Source: Paenisporosarcina sp. FSL H8-0542
Lineage (GTDB): Bacteria > Bacillota > Bacilli > Bacillales_A > Planococcaceae
Direction of reading: 5' to 3'
Assembly (NCBI RefSeq): GCF_038632915.1
Contig: NZ_CP152050.1
Coordinates: forward strand, 3,471,501-3,535,500
DNA length: 64,000 nucleotides
The translations under genes were made by a program, and so were the position numbers. The notes under the pieces are model-generated. The model was not told the DNA's origin. It made no database searches and was given only the letters and a program-made list of their open reading frames with translations. Below, piece after piece: positions 24,708 through 34,673 of the stretch; within the stretch, counting starts at the first letter, position 1, and every line of letters starts with the position of its first letter.

Positions 24708-26228
24708 TCAAAAGAATCCTAATTTGTTTTCGTTGTAGCTAACTAACAAGTTTTTCGTTTGTTGGTAATGGTTTAACATCATCAAATGGTTTTCGCGTCC
24801 GATACCTGACATTTTGTAACCACCGAATGCAGCGTGTGCTGGGTACGCGTGGTAACAGTTTGTCCAAACTCGGCCCGCATGAATAGCACGGCCGAAACGG
24901 TATGCTGTGTTCATGTTACGAGACCATACGCCAGCACCTAGACCATATAAAGTATCGTTTGCAATTTCAAGTGCCTCTTCTTGCGTTTTGAACGTTGTTA
25001 CAGAAACAACCGGTCCAAAGATTTCTTCTTGGAAAATACGCATTTTGTTATTCCCTTTGAAGACAGTTGGCTTCACATAATAGCCACCAGCGAAATCACC
25101 TTCAATGTTATTACGCTCTCCACCGATTAAGCATACTGCGCCTTCTTGTTTCCCGATATCCAAATAAGACAAGATTTTTTCCAATTGTTCACTTGATGCT
25201 TGTGCACCCATCATCGTATTCGGATCAAGTGGGTTCCCTGTCTTGATTGCTTCAACACGAGCCAATACTTTTTCCATGAACTTATCATAGATAGATTCCT
25301 GGACTAGTGCACGTGAAGGACATGTACACACTTCCCCTTGGTTCAATGCGAATAATACAAAGCCTTCTACCGCTTTATCAAGGAAAGCATCGTCTTGGTC
25401 CATAATATCTTCGAAGAAAATGTTCGGTGACTTTCCGCCAAGTTCCAATGTTACCGGAATCAAGTTTTGTGAAGCGTATTGCATGATCATACGGCCTGTA
25501 GTTGTTTCACCAGTGAAAGCAACTTTGCCAATACGTGGATTCGATGCAAGTGGCTTACCAGCTTCCAAACCGAAACCATTTACAATGTTCATAACACCTG
25601 GTGGTAATAAATCGCCCACTAGTTCAGCAAAGACTAGAATACTAGCTGGTGTTTGCTCAGCTGGTTTCAACACAACACAGTTTCCTGCAGCAAGTGCCGG
25701 AGCAAGCTTCCAAACTGCCATTAACAATGGGAAGTTCCAAGGAATGATTTGTCCAACCACACCGATTGGCTCATGGAAATGATACGCTACTGTATCGTTA
25801 TCGATTTGGCTTAAAGATCCTTCTTGCGCACGAATGGCACCAGCGAAATAACGGAAATGATCGATCGCAAGTGGTAAGTCAGCATTCAATGTTTCACGTA
25901 CTGCTTTTCCGTTATCCCAAGTCTCTGCGACAGCCAGCACTTCTAAATTTTCTTCCATGCGATCCGCAATTTTATTTAAAATATTTGCACGTTCAGCTAC
26001 AGACGTTTTCCCCCAAGCGTCTTTTGCTGCATGTGCTGCGTCTAATGCTAGTTCAATGTCTTCAGATGTTGAGCGAGCAACTTGAGTGAAACTTTTACCC
26101 GTAACTGGTGTCACGTTATCAAAATATTCACCTTTAACAGGAGCAGTCCATTGCCCGTTAATATAGTTATCATATTTCTCTTTAAAAGTAACAATTGAAC
26201 CCTCAGTGTTTGGAAATGCATATACCAT
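24708..26228 (-). CDS. NAD(P)-dependent aldehyde dehydrogenase (ExaC/AldB-like)
   Basis: A 506-residue class 3-like aldehyde dehydrogenase. The ATG at 26228 has AGGGGG 9 bases upstream; a TTG two codons earlier is also open. Motifs: [33 protein letters not shown] (cofactor binding), [12 protein letters not shown] (general base Glu) and [15 protein letters not shown] (nucleophilic Cys), with [20 protein letters not shown] near the C-terminus. It oxidises acetaldehyde or related short aldehydes to acids. The DUF779 gene behind it supports the acetaldehyde-type branch. I see no sigma-54 promoter in the 400 bases upstream. Confidence 0.93.
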   Translation of the reverse strand: MVYAFPNTEGSIVTFKEKYDNYINGQWTAPVKGEYFDNVTPVTGKSFTQVARSTSEDIELALDAAHAAKDAWGKTSVAERANILNKIADRMEENLEVLAVAETWDNGKAVRETLNADLPLAIDHFRYFAGAIRAQEGSLSQIDNDTVAYHFHEPIGVVGQIIPWNFPLLMAVWKLAPALAAGNCVVLKPAEQTPASILVFAELVGDLLPPGVMNIVNGFGLEAGKPLASNPRIGKVAFTGETTTGRMIMQYASQNLIPVTLELGGKSPNIFFEDIMDQDDAFLDKAVEGFVLFALNQGEVCTCPSRALVQESIYDKFMEKVLARVEAIKTGNPLDPNTMMGAQASSEQLEKILSYLDIGKQEGAVCLIGGERNNIEGDFAGGYYVKPTVFKGNNKMRIFQEEIFGPVVSVTTFKTQEEALEIANDTLYGLGAGVWSRNMNTAYRFGRAIHAGRVWTNCYHAYPAHAAFGGYKMSGIGRENHLMMLNHYQQTKNLLVSYNENKLGFF

Positions 26229-26608
26229 TCTCAAGTTCCCCCTTTAATTTGGCCGACTCATTATTTGTATGCGCTTTTATAATCTAGTATTCAAACAAAT
26301 TAAGAAGTCCGTACATCTATTATTGTCAGATAACATCGAATTTTACAACATATTTGTTTATGAAATATGGCCAAGACTATTCATACTATATTAATCTTCT
26401 AAAGAAATTAAAGGCGTGACATTTATTTCGGACGATTAGAGAAGTTCCCTTCCATTCCTACTCTTTTTTTCATCAACTCTTAACAAACACCGGTAATTAT
26501 ATAGATAGAAACCCTCAAGTAATCTTCTCGAATTTTGAATTAGAGTAGACACCCTGATAGTTTGAAATCTTTATTAATAGTCTGCCTATCTCTCATGCCA
26601 ATGGCGCA

Positions 26609-26617
26609 CATATTATA
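26609..26617 (+). promoter_or_regulatory. Possible sigma-K/E-type -10 element
   Basis: CATATTATA fits CATAnnnTA, the -10 of mother-cell sporulation sigma factors, 30 bases before the collagen gene start. No clear -35 AC was found at the expected distance. Confidence 0.3.
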
Positions 26618-26646
26618 AACTATCTTGCAAGAAAGGAGGTGAACTA

Positions 26647-29600
26647 ATGAATAATTATAGAAAAAGAAGAAATTACAAAAGTATTCATCATAAAAATGAA
26701 ATTGATAGAAATTTGAGGCATACACATAATCATAGTGAACATCAACATCATCATCATCATCATCAAGTACATGCTGAAAGCAACTATCATCATTCCGAAA
26801 ATATTGATAAAGAAAAAGAATATAGCCATTCCAATGAATATAAATGGGATAGGGGGCCACAGGGACCTAGAGGACCTGCGGGACCGATGGGACCTGTTGG
26901 GCCTGCTGGGCCTGCTGCAATTGGACTTTCTGGAATTGACGGAGCTACTGGACCAATTGGACCTGCTGGGCCTCCTGGAACTGACGGAGCTACTGGACCG
27001 ATGGGACCTGCTGGGCCTGCTGGAACCGACGGAGCTACTGGACCGATAGGACCTGCTGGCACTGACGGGGCTACTGGACCGATGGGACCTGCTGGGCCTG
27101 CTGGATCTGACGGAGCTACTGGACCGATCGGACCTGCTGGATCTGACGGAACTACTGGACCAATGGGACCTGCTGGATCTGACGGGGCTACTGGACCGAT
27201 GGGACCTGCTGGATCTGACGGGGCTACTGGACCGATGGGACCTGCTGGATCTGACGGGGCTACTGGACCGATTGGACCTAGAGGACCTGCTGGAACTAGA
27301 GGACCTGCGGGACCTAGAGGACCGATTGGGCGTACTGGGGCTACTGGACCTGCTGGCGCTGCTGCAATTGGACGTGCTGGAACTGACGGAGCTACTGGAC
27401 CAATGGGACCTGCTGGACCTGCTGGGCCTGCTGGAACTGACGGAGCTACTGGACCGATGGGACCTACTGGATCTGACGGGGCTACTGGACCAATGGGACC
27501 TGCTGGATCTGATGGAGCTACTGGACCAATGGGACCTACTGGATCTGACGGGGCTACTGGACCAATGGGACCTGCTGGATCTGACGGAGCTACTGGACCA
27601 ATGGGACCTGCTGGATCTGACGGGGCTACTGGACCAATGGGACCTGCTGGACCTGCTGGATCTGACGGAGCTACTGGACCGATGGGACCTGCTGGATCTG
27701 ACGGGGCTACTGGACCAATGGGATCTGACGGAGCTACTGGACCGATGGGACCTGCTGGATCTGACGGGGCTACTGGATCGATGGGACCTGCCGGGCCTGC
27801 TGGATCTGACGGAGCTACTGGACCGATGGGACCTGCTGGATCTGACGGGGCTACTGGACCGATGGGACCTACTGGGCCTAACGGCGCTACTGGGCCGATG
27901 GGACCTACTGGGGCTAACGGGGCTACTGGACCGATGGGACCTACTGGGGCTACCGGTGCTACTGGACTGATGGGACCTGCTGGATCAACAGGGCTAACTG
28001 GACCAATGGGGCCCGCTGGCGCTACTGGACCTGCTGGACCTGCTGGTGCTGATGGTGTAGATGGGGCTACTGGGCCAATGGGGGCTACTGGGGCTACCGG
28101 ACCGATGGGACCTGCTGGCGCTGACGGGGCTATTGGAGCCAATGGGGCTACTGGACCAATGGGACCTGCTGGTGCTGACGGAGCCACTGGACCGATCGGA
28201 CCTACTGGACCCGCTGGTGCTGACGGAGCCACTGGACCTACTGGACCTACTGGACCTGCCGGTGCTGACGGAGCCACTGGACCTACTGGAACTACTGGAC
28301 CTGCCGGTGCTGATGGAGCTACTGGACCAATTGGACCTGCTGGACCTGCCGGTGCTGACGGAGCCACTGGAGCTACTGGACCTGCTGGTGCTGACGGAGC
28401 TACTGGACCAATTGGACCTGCTGGTGCTGATGGAGCCACTGGGGCTACTGGACCTGCTGGACCTGCCGGTGCTGACGGAGCCACTGGGGCTACTGGACCT
28501 GCTGGTGCTGACGGAGCTACTGGACCAATTGGACCTGCTGGACCTGCTGGTGCTGACGGAGCCACTGGGGCTACTGGACCTGCTGGTGCTGACGGAGCTA
28601 CTGGACCTGCTGGACCTGCCGGTGCCGACGGAGCCACTGGGGCTACTGGACCTGCTGGTGATGACGGAGCTACTGGACCTGCTGGACCTGCCGGTGCTGA
28701 CGGAGCCACTGGGGCTACTGGACCTGCTGGTGCTGACGGAGTCACTGGACCGATTGGACCTGCTGGTGCTGACGGGGCTACTGGACCGATTGGACCTTCA
28801 GGCGCTGACGGGGCTAATGGAGCTAATGGAGCTACTGGACCTGCTGGACCTGCCGGCGCTGACGGCGCTACTGGACCGATCGGACCTACTGGACCTGCTG
28901 GTGCTGACGGAGCCACTGGACCGATCGGACCTACTGGACCTGCTGGTGCTGACGGAGCCACTGGACCGATCGGACCTACTGGACCTGCCGGTGCTGACGG
29001 AGCCACTGGGCCGATCGGACCTACTGGACCTGCTGGCGCTGACGGAGCCACTGGACCTACTGGACCTGCCGGTGCTGACGGAGCCATTGGACCGATCGGA
29101 CCTACTGGACCTGCTGGTGCTGACGGAGCCACTGGACCGATCGGACCTACTGGACCTGCCGGTGCTGACGGAGCTACTGGGCCGATCGGACCTACTGGAC
29201 CTGCCGGTGCTGACGGTGCTAATGGGGCTACTGGAGCTACTGGACCTGCTGGACCTGCCGGCGCTGACGGCGCTACTGGACCTACTGGACCTACTGGTGC
29301 TACCGGTGCTACTGGACCTACTGGGCCTACTGGGCCTACTGGACCGGCCGGACCTACTGGGGCTACTGGGCCTGCTGGAACAGGAGGCATACTAGACTTT
29401 GCAGATTTTTATGCTTTGATGCCTGGTGATAATGCTACAACAGTTGGTGCAGGTGAAGATGTTGATTTCCCTCAAAATGGACCTACCTTAGCTGGATCAA
29501 GGATTACTCGTATCAGCGGTGATTCATTTAATTTGTCAGCTATTGGAACTTATCAAGTTTTATTTCAAGTGAGCATAACAGAAGCTGGGCAACTAGTTTT

Positions 29601-29826
29601 AACTCTTGATTCGGGATCGGGATCCACTGAATTACCTTATACTGTAGTCGGTCGTGCAACCGGCACTACTCAGATAGTAGGGATGGCATTAGTGCAAACA
29701 AATGTCACTAATTCAATCATCACCGTACGAAATCCTCAAAGTGCATCCACTGCACTGACAATTACTCCTACCGCTGGAGGATCAGAGCCTGTATCAGCTC
29801 ATCTTGTTATTACACAAATTGGATAA
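26647..29826 (+). CDS. Collagen-like spore-surface protein (BclA-like) with His-rich N-terminus
   Basis: 1059 residues behind an ideal AGAAAGGAGGTGA site. Residues 1-69 are hydrophilic and His-rich, including six consecutive His in the 33-41 region. Residues 70-912 are about 281 Gly-X-Y triplets, mostly [18 protein letters not shown] and GPTGPAG units, with Thr abundant at Y or X (sites for O-glycosylation in BclA). Residues 913-1059 form a globular C-terminal domain with a C1q/TNF-like beta pattern as in BclA ([12 protein letters not shown]..., then [19 protein letters not shown]). It should trimerise into filaments on the spore surface. The usual exosporium leader motif is missing. The repeats invite length variation. 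Confidence 0.88.
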   Translation: MNNYRKRRNYKSIHHKNEIDRNLRHTHNHSEHQHHHHHHQVHAESNYHHSENIDKEKEYSHSNEYKWDRGPQGPRGPAGPMGPVGPAGPAAIGLSGIDGATGPIGPAGPPGTDGATGPMGPAGPAGTDGATGPIGPAGTDGATGPMGPAGPAGSDGATGPIGPAGSDGTTGPMGPAGSDGATGPMGPAGSDGATGPMGPAGSDGATGPIGPRGPAGTRGPAGPRGPIGRTGATGPAGAAAIGRAGTDGATGPMGPAGPAGPAGTDGATGPMGPTGSDGATGPMGPAGSDGATGPMGPTGSDGATGPMGPAGSDGATGPMGPAGSDGATGPMGPAGPAGSDGATGPMGPAGSDGATGPMGSDGATGPMGPAGSDGATGSMGPAGPAGSDGATGPMGPAGSDGATGPMGPTGPNGATGPMGPTGANGATGPMGPTGATGATGLMGPAGSTGLTGPMGPAGATGPAGPAGADGVDGATGPMGATGATGPMGPAGADGAIGANGATGPMGPAGADGATGPIGPTGPAGADGATGPTGPTGPAGADGATGPTGTTGPAGADGATGPIGPAGPAGADGATGATGPAGADGATGPIGPAGADGATGATGPAGPAGADGATGATGPAGADGATGPIGPAGPAGADGATGATGPAGADGATGPAGPAGADGATGATGPAGDDGATGPAGPAGADGATGATGPAGADGVTGPIGPAGADGATGPIGPSGADGANGANGATGPAGPAGADGATGPIGPTGPAGADGATGPIGPTGPAGADGATGPIGPTGPAGADGATGPIGPTGPAGADGATGPTGPAGADGAIGPIGPTGPAGADGATGPIGPTGPAGADGATGPIGPTGPAGADGANGATGATGPAGPAGADGATGPTGPTGATGATGPTGPTGPTGPAGPTGATGPAGTGGILDFADFYALMPGDNATTVGAGEDVDFPQNGPTLAGSRITRISGDSFNLSAIGTYQVLFQVSITEAGQLVLTLDSGSGSTELPYTVVGRATGTTQIVGMALVQTNVTNSIITVRNPQSASTALTITPTAGGSEPVSAHLVITQIG

Positions 29827-29849
29827 TGAGAAAAAATTCTAGACTTTCA

Positions 29850-29881
29850 AAAAAAGCTTCCATCCCGGGAGCTTTTTTTAT
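29850..29881 (+). terminator. Terminator of the collagen-like gene
   Basis: AAAAAAGCT and AGCTTTTTT pair around a GC-rich loop, 24 bases after the stop. The following ~260 bases show no gene. Confidence 0.75.
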
Positions 29882-30141
29882 TGTTTATTAACGCAAGAAG
29901 CTACACTTTTTTAATCATAAGGAGCCCTGTTTCTGTTTCTGCATAGCTACTCTAGCTTCGAAACATGATTAAAAAATCAACAGTAAAAGTAGACAGAGTC
30001 AATCGTAAAAACATGAAACTAGTAATAGATTTCACGATTCAATGTTTATAATATCCAGTTCATTTTTAACTTGCTCTTTTCTAAAAATACTTTTTGTTAG
30101 TCATCAATAGGACAAAGTTACATATCATTGTCCGACAAATT

Positions 30142-30179
30142 AAAAAAAGGTTTGCGGCGAACTCTTTCGCTACAAACCT
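30142..30179 (-). terminator. Terminator of the ba3 oxidase operon
   Basis: AGGTTTG...GCGAA pairs with TTCGC...CAAACCT around CTCT; on the minus strand a T-run follows. It lies just past the 27-residue reading frame. Confidence 0.75.
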
Positions 30180-30189
30180 CATTTTAACC

Positions 30190-30273
30190 TTATTCTTCTA
30201 TTTCATTAACTTCCACTAACATTCCGACCACTAAAGTAATTACAACAAAGAAACATATCAGCATTAAGACCAT
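30190..30273 (-). CDS. 27-residue membrane peptide at the end of the oxidase operon
   Basis: The peptide is almost one membrane helix (MVLMLICFFVVITLVVGMLV) with an acidic tail EVNEIEE. GTAGGAG lies 9 bases before the ATG, and the frame fills the gap between the subunit I stop and the operon terminator. Small single-helix subunits are common in haem-copper oxidases, so it could be a structural subunit; this is inference from position and size. Too short for default gene callers. Confidence 0.5.
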   Translation of the reverse strand: MVLMLICFFVVITLVVGMLVEVNEIEE

Positions 30274-30285
30274 TTCATTCAACTC

Positions 30286-31938
30286 CTACCATGTTTTGAA
30301 TCCTTCTGAACCAGGAGGTGCATGGTGAATCATGCCAGTTAGCGGTATAGCATAGGCGATAATGATTAATGCGAATGCGATGCCAATCCAAATCCACCAG
30401 TTTTCCAAAAATTTCGGTGTGTTTTCTTTGTCACTTTCCGCCATTGGAAACTCGACAAAGTCTTCTTCACGTACAGCTTTTGGTGATAAAAACATCGACA
30501 TCACGACGATATAAATCATGATCATGGCAGATAGGAATAAAATGCTACCTCCAATTGCCATCGTTACATGATTCGTAATTATCCCATCAAACCATTCCAT
30601 TGCGGAAGGATGATTATTGTAATTGGAATATGCAGTGCGTCTCGGTGCTCCCAGAAGACCTAAAATATGTTGCGAAGTGGACATTAAGAGCATACCGATA
30701 GTCCATGTAATAATTTGAATGAATCCTAGCTTTTGCATAGACTTTGAGAATTTACGTCCTGTTAAGTATGGAATTAACCAAAATGTCAGCCCCATAAAAG
30801 TCATCGCTACAGGTGTCCCAACAGTAATGTGGAAATGTCCGACGATCCATAATGTGTTGTGGACGACTTCGTTTAATTGGAAACTTGCGTTGATGATTCC
30901 GCCCGCTCCACCAGGAATAAAGAAAGCCATTGCTATAAAAATTGATGTAAAGCGAACGTCTTTCCAAGGAAGTTTCGTGAACCAGCCGAATAATCCTTTC
31001 CCTCCTTTTTTACGTCCTGAAATCTCGAATGTCGCAAACATAGAAAACGCCGTCATTAAAGATGGAATAATAACCATGAATGTCAACACGACTTGAAGGA
31101 ACTTCCAGAAGTTCGAAATCCCTGGTTCCGTTAATTGGTGATGGAACCCTACTGGAATAGAGAAAAGAATGAATAATACAAATGACAAACGAGCCAATGA
31201 ATCACTGAAAACTTTCGTTCCAATTAGTTTCGGAACTATTACATACCACGCCATATAAGCTGGCAACAACCAGAAATACACAAGCGGATGACCGAAATAC
31301 CAGAACAAAGAGCGACTTAGTTCCACGTTAATCGTATCTACCCAGCCAAACGCCCAAGGGATGTATTGAAATAGAACTGTGGCTACCACACCTAGACAAG
31401 CGATGATCCACAGGATGATTGTCGTAATGGTCATGAAAGCAAATAGTGGACTTAATTGTCCTTTATGTTTTTTTCTCCAGACGAGATAATGTCCTACCAA
31501 TGCAAAACTATTAATCCATGTACCTACTACAAACAATGCCAATCCTACATAATACCAACCACTTGCTTTCAACGGAGCATAGAACGTATATAGAACTGAA
31601 GCTTCCCCAGAAATAATCATAGCTGTTGCTAAAATAGTGCCGATTGTTGTGACTGCAAAACCAATCCAGGAAACGCGTCGAACTTTTGGACCGAAGCTTC
31701 CAAGGCTTTTACTCATACCAGTAATAAAGAAACCGAAAATGAAATAAGTAGTAAATATAAGTGCAAGCAATACGCCATGTGCCGTTAATATTTGATAATA
31801 ATCCAACCAACTAGGTAATTGGAGAGCATCGTTTCGTATGAAAACTTGTAATAATCCGCATAATGTTCCAATCAGAAATGCGATGTATGCAACTCCGATA
31901 TTCCATAAAGCCAACTTACGATCTTGTGCAGCAATCAT
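30286..31938 (-). CDS. ba3-type cytochrome c oxidase subunit I
   Basis: 550 residues, about 13 membrane helices. Haem-copper ligands are visible: TAHGVLL (low-spin haem His), FGHPLVYFWLLP (CuB His with the cross-linked Tyr), VGFHHQL (two CuB His) and GHFHITVG (high- and low-spin haem His). The HPLVY form and the short length are typical of B-type (ba3) oxidases, which keep a high oxygen affinity and use one proton channel. It forms a complex with subunits II and IIa encoded just upstream (one-base spacing to subunit II). It reduces oxygen to water with electrons from cytochrome c. Confidence 0.95.
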   Translation of the reverse strand: MIAAQDRKLALWNIGVAYIAFLIGTLCGLLQVFIRNDALQLPSWLDYYQILTAHGVLLALIFTTYFIFGFFITGMSKSLGSFGPKVRRVSWIGFAVTTIGTILATAMIISGEASVLYTFYAPLKASGWYYVGLALFVVGTWINSFALVGHYLVWRKKHKGQLSPLFAFMTITTIILWIIACLGVVATVLFQYIPWAFGWVDTINVELSRSLFWYFGHPLVYFWLLPAYMAWYVIVPKLIGTKVFSDSLARLSFVLFILFSIPVGFHHQLTEPGISNFWKFLQVVLTFMVIIPSLMTAFSMFATFEISGRKKGGKGLFGWFTKLPWKDVRFTSIFIAMAFFIPGGAGGIINASFQLNEVVHNTLWIVGHFHITVGTPVAMTFMGLTFWLIPYLTGRKFSKSMQKLGFIQIITWTIGMLLMSTSQHILGLLGAPRRTAYSNYNNHPSAMEWFDGIITNHVTMAIGGSILFLSAMIMIYIVVMSMFLSPKAVREEDFVEFPMAESDKENTPKFLENWWIWIGIAFALIIIAYAIPLTGMIHHAPPGSEGFKTW

Positions 31939-31939
31939 C

Positions 31940-32407
31940 TTAATACACCTCTATTTCTGTGGACATCATGTGGTGACCGGCACCACAGTATTCATTACAA
32001 AGAATTAAATATTTACCTGGTTTATCGAATGTATAAGATTTTGTTGTAATCCGACCTGGAACCACCATCATATTTACTTTCGTATTATCAATCGTAAAAC
32101 TATGAACTACGTCTGTACTAGTTAATTTAAAAATGATTTCTTTTCCTGCAGGTACCTTAAGTTCCGGAGCATTGTATCCGAACGCCAATGCCACAATTGC
32201 AACCTGGTACGTATCGTCATCTATCTGAGTAACGCCAGGGTGATCAAATGGCGCAGTTTCATTTACTTTTTTAGGATCAATTGTATCCATTCCTCCCGAT
32301 GGTGTGTGGCCGTGAGAGAATGCGCTTACTCCGACTATACTTAAAAACACGATTAATGAGACTAGGCCAAATACAAGCCAAATCTTTTCATATTTATGAA
32401 AATGCAT
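31940..32407 (-). CDS. ba3-type cytochrome c oxidase subunit II (CuA)
   Basis: 155 residues: one N-terminal membrane anchor (about 9-30) and a cupredoxin domain outside the membrane. The CuA ligands are all present: His102, Cys137, Cys141, His145 and Met148, in the string CNEYCGAGHHMM, with Glu139 between the cysteines. It receives electrons from cytochrome c. The small size (one helix only) is the ba3 pattern, where the second helix is supplied by subunit IIa. Confidence 0.95.
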   Translation of the reverse strand: MHFHKYEKIWLVFGLVSLIVFLSIVGVSAFSHGHTPSGGMDTIDPKKVNETAPFDHPGVTQIDDDTYQVAIVALAFGYNAPELKVPAGKEIIFKLTSTDVVHSFTIDNTKVNMMVVPGRITTKSYTFDKPGKYLILCNEYCGAGHHMMSTEIEVY

Positions 32408-32423
32408 TTAAATCTACTCCTTT

Positions 32424-32546
32424 TCATCTTGCTACATACATGAAATAAACGACAAACCACATGACGATAATAATGATGCCGACTGAAAATACACTGATCA
32501 GCGTTCCTTTTAAGTTCAACTCTGGCGATTGATTTTTTTTACTCAA
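32424..32546 (-). CDS. Cytochrome c oxidase subunit IIa
   Basis: 40 residues: a polar start (SKKNQSPELNLKG) and one membrane helix (LISVFSVGIIIIVMWFVVYF). This is the subunit IIa of ba3 oxidases, which fills the place of the missing first helix of subunit II. The order IIa-II-I matches the Thermus ba3 operon. TTG at 32546 is chosen because AGAGGTG lies 7 bases upstream; an in-frame ATG two codons earlier is almost touching that site. Too short for default gene callers. Confidence 0.85.
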   Translation of the reverse strand: MSKKNQSPELNLKGTLISVFSVGIIIIVMWFVVYFMYVAR

Positions 32547-32610
32547 TCTCATTCACCTCTTTACGTTTTTATAACTTATATTCAGCGTAGGCCATTCATG
32601 GTTTAGGGAC

Positions 32611-32626
32611 TGTGATATAAGTCACA
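32611..32626. promoter_or_regulatory. CRP/FNR-type operator upstream of the oxidase operon
   Basis: TGTGATATAAGTCACA is a perfect TGTGA-N6-TCACA palindrome, the site bound by Bacillus Fnr and ArcR. It lies 65 bases upstream of the subunit IIa start and next to an Fnr gene. It probably places the oxidase under oxygen-dependent control. Confidence 0.8.
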
Positions 32627-32706
32627 CTCGAAGGATTATTTACAGTGAGTGTCGATAATTTGTCAAAATTGGAATAGGGCTATGGAGTAAATCGAGGGTG
32701 ATTGAA

Positions 32707-32769
32707 TTTAATCGGAATGGAACTCAGTTTAATCGGCATCAAACCCGTCTTAATCGGTTTCGCCCATTT
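32707..32769. repeat. Three 21-base direct repeats
   Basis: Units begin at 32707, 32728 and 32749 with TTTAATCGG, TTTAATCGG and CTTAATCGG; the exact 21-base period puts them on one face of the helix. They lie between the Fnr terminator and the oxidase promoter region. Confidence 0.7.
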
Positions 32770-32777
32770 TGTCCCAC

Positions 32778-32812
32778 AAAAAAAGCGATTTACCTTTGAG
32801 GTAAATCACTTC
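32778..32812 (-). terminator. Terminator of the fnr gene
   Basis: GATTTACC and GGTAAATC pair around a short loop; on the minus strand GCTTTTTTT follows. It begins at the stop codon. Confidence 0.85.
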
Positions 32813-32813
32813 T

Positions 32814-33509
32814 TTAATCAATTTTACAAAAAGCAATTGGGCAGTTTTCGCAATTGATTTCTTCTTTTAAATAATCAAGGTCGTGTATCAGCATCTTTCC
32901 ATCCACCGTGGAAAGTATGTTTTGCTTTTTTAAGTCACTCAGCAGTCTATTCACCACTTCACGTGTCATGCCGCAAAAATTAGCAAGTTCTTGATTGGTA
33001 AGCGTCATGTCGATCATGATGCCCTTTTCGTTAGGTACTCCATAGCTATTCGTCATGCGAATCAACGTTGAGTAAAGCGCTCCTTTTTTCCCATGCAATA
33101 GGAGATCACGGAATTTCGTCTGTGTTTTTTGGTGATTGATACCCATCCACTTCATAAAGGAAACGGCAAGCTTGGCATTATGGGTCAGCTCTTCTTCCAG
33201 ATCGTCGACACTTATCTTGATGCATTCTACATCTTCCATGACCTTGGCATCCAACATATATTTGGCTGATTCGGCAAAGAGCGTAAATTCCCCAACGAAC
33301 TGATTGCGTCCACAAATCCTTAACGTCAATTCTCGACCTTCAGGTGTAACTTTCCCAATTTGAACTTTTCCGGTTCGGATGAAGTATATCCCTTTGATGG
33401 GGTCGCCCTCTTGGAACAAATAAGAGTCTTTATTATACGTTTTCACAATGTGTCGTATGGAAAGCAACTCTTTCAGTTCAACGGACGTATCAACCATCCC
33501 TTTTTTCAA
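32814..33509 (-). CDS. fnr: Fnr-type oxygen-sensing regulator (Crp/Fnr family)
   Basis: 231 residues: an N-terminal cyclic-nucleotide-binding-like beta roll, a long dimer helix and a C-terminal winged helix with the recognition segment LTNQELANFCGMTREVVNRL. The C-terminus ends INCENCPIAFCKID, placing Cys220, Cys223 and Cys228 in the C-x2-C-x4-C pattern that holds the [4Fe-4S] cluster of Bacillus subtilis Fnr; ArcR-type relatives lack it. It should bind TGTGA-N6-TCACA when oxygen is low. Such a site lies just downstream before the ba3 oxidase operon. AAGGAGTG lies upstream of the start. Confidence 0.88.
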   Translation of the reverse strand: MKKGMVDTSVELKELLSIRHIVKTYNKDSYLFQEGDPIKGIYFIRTGKVQIGKVTPEGRELTLRICGRNQFVGEFTLFAESAKYMLDAKVMEDVECIKISVDDLEEELTHNAKLAVSFMKWMGINHQKTQTKFRDLLLHGKKGALYSTLIRMTNSYGVPNEKGIMIDMTLTNQELANFCGMTREVVNRLLSDLKKQNILSTVDGKMLIHDLDYLKEEINCENCPIAFCKID

Positions 33510-33665
33510 TCAAAACACTCCTTTCTTCGTTTTCTCTTGGGTAAAGAGTACCATAGAACCTTTTCTATTGGATAGTACCATCTGCACGATTGAGATTCCC
33601 CTTCCATCTCATATAGGAGTTCATTATGGGGTATAATTAACATACTAAATGAAGCAGGTGATGAT

Positions 33666-34370
33666 ATGCGCATAAATAAATTTTTAAGTGAAGCTGGTAT
33701 TGTCTCAAGACGCGGTGCTGATAAATGGATAGAAGACGGACGCATTACGATCAATGGGAAAAAAGCTGAACTTGGGAGCAAAGTAGAGCCTGGAGACGAT
33801 GTGCGTGCCGATGGCAAACCGGTAAAACATGAAGAGCCCTATGTCTACATCGCTCTTAATAAACCCGTAGGCATTACTAGCACAACGGAACGACATATTA
33901 AAGGAAATATCGTTGATTTCGTCAATCATCCTTTACGTATTTTTCATATCGGCCGACTCGATAAAGATTCACATGGATTGATTTTATTGACCAACGATGG
34001 AGATATTGTAAACGAAATATTGCGGGCTGAAAATGAGCATGAAAAAGAATACATCGTTAAAGTGGACAAACCTGTTACACAGGATTTTGTTAAACAAATG
34101 TCTGAAGGCGTAGAGATTTTAGACACCAAAACATTACCTTGTAAAGTAGAAAAACTCTCTTCTCAAATGTTTAAAATTACGCTAACACAAGGATTGAACC
34201 GTCAAATCCGCCGCATGTGTACAGCACTGGGTTACGAAGTCAAAGGTTTGCAACGTATTCGAATCATGAATATTCATGTGGACGGTCTTACGGTCGGTGA
34301 ATGGCGTGATTTAACGAAAGTGGAATTGGAAGAACTATTCAGTACGCTTAACTATTCACCAAAAAGGTAA
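33666..34370 (+). CDS. rluF: 23S rRNA pseudouridine synthase, RluF-type
   Basis: 234 residues. An S4 RNA-binding domain occupies 1-50 (INKFLSEAGIVSRRGADKWI), followed by the RluB/E/F catalytic domain with GRLDKDSHGLILLTNDG; catalytic Asp is Asp99. The LNRQIRRMCTALGYEVKGLQ block is typical of RluF. It converts uridine to pseudouridine in 23S rRNA helix 80-type sites (known family role). GCAGGTGATG precedes the ATG and TATAAT at 33632-33637 is a likely -10. A small frame and a terminator follow. Confidence 0.88.
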   Translation: MRINKFLSEAGIVSRRGADKWIEDGRITINGKKAELGSKVEPGDDVRADGKPVKHEEPYVYIALNKPVGITSTTERHIKGNIVDFVNHPLRIFHIGRLDKDSHGLILLTNDGDIVNEILRAENEHEKEYIVKVDKPVTQDFVKQMSEGVEILDTKTLPCKVEKLSSQMFKITLTQGLNRQIRRMCTALGYEVKGLQRIRIMNIHVDGLTVGEWRDLTKVELEELFSTLNYSPKR

Positions 34371-34392
34371 TAGAGTAGTAGGAGGCGATGCA

Positions 34393-34488
34393 ATGCTATC
34401 ATTAACTCATACACTTAATATAACCGGTGACCTAATACGCGGAGACTTTGGGGACTTAAAAGAAGTCAGTCAGGCACTTTCCGGCTAA
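34393..34488 (+). CDS. Possible 31-residue peptide after rluF
   Basis: A TAGGAGGCGATGCA ribosome binding site precedes the ATG, 22 bases after the rluF stop. The product contains THTLNITGDLIRGDFGDLKE. It ends 20 bases before a terminator, so it would be the last gene of the rluF transcript. It is unfamiliar; it may be a truncated gene start or a real small protein. Confidence 0.4.
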   Translation: MLSLTHTLNITGDLIRGDFGDLKEVSQALSG

Positions 34489-34507
34489 TTTTACCCAAAA
34501 TAATGAA

Positions 34508-34538
34508 AAAAAGCGGTCCTATTCTTTAGGATCGCTTT
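34508..34538 (+). terminator. Terminator of the rluF transcript
   Basis: AAAAGCG-TCCTA pairs with TAGGA-CGCTTTT around TTCTT with one bulged base. Confidence 0.8.
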
Positions 34539-34673
34539 TCTTCATCATCATGACATCTTCAGTTTACTCCGTAAAACCTAATTTCTTTAGTCGTGAATTA
34601 CTTGATAGTCGTGCGAAAGAATTAAAAAGATATACCTGGTAAAACCCAAGGATACCCTACACAAAGTTCACAA

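Noticed and set aside
26235-26400. Sigma-54 (-24/-12) promoter before the aldehyde dehydrogenase gene
   Set aside because: The closest match (TTGGCC...) lacks the GC doublet at -12 with correct spacing, and no enhancer-binding regulator is adjacent.
26790-29390. An 866-codon open frame on the minus strand and several Leu/Asp-rich plus-strand frames inside the collagen gene
   Set aside because: They are by-products of the Gly-X-Y codon repeat read in other frames; they have repetitive, non-protein-like composition and no ribosome binding sites.
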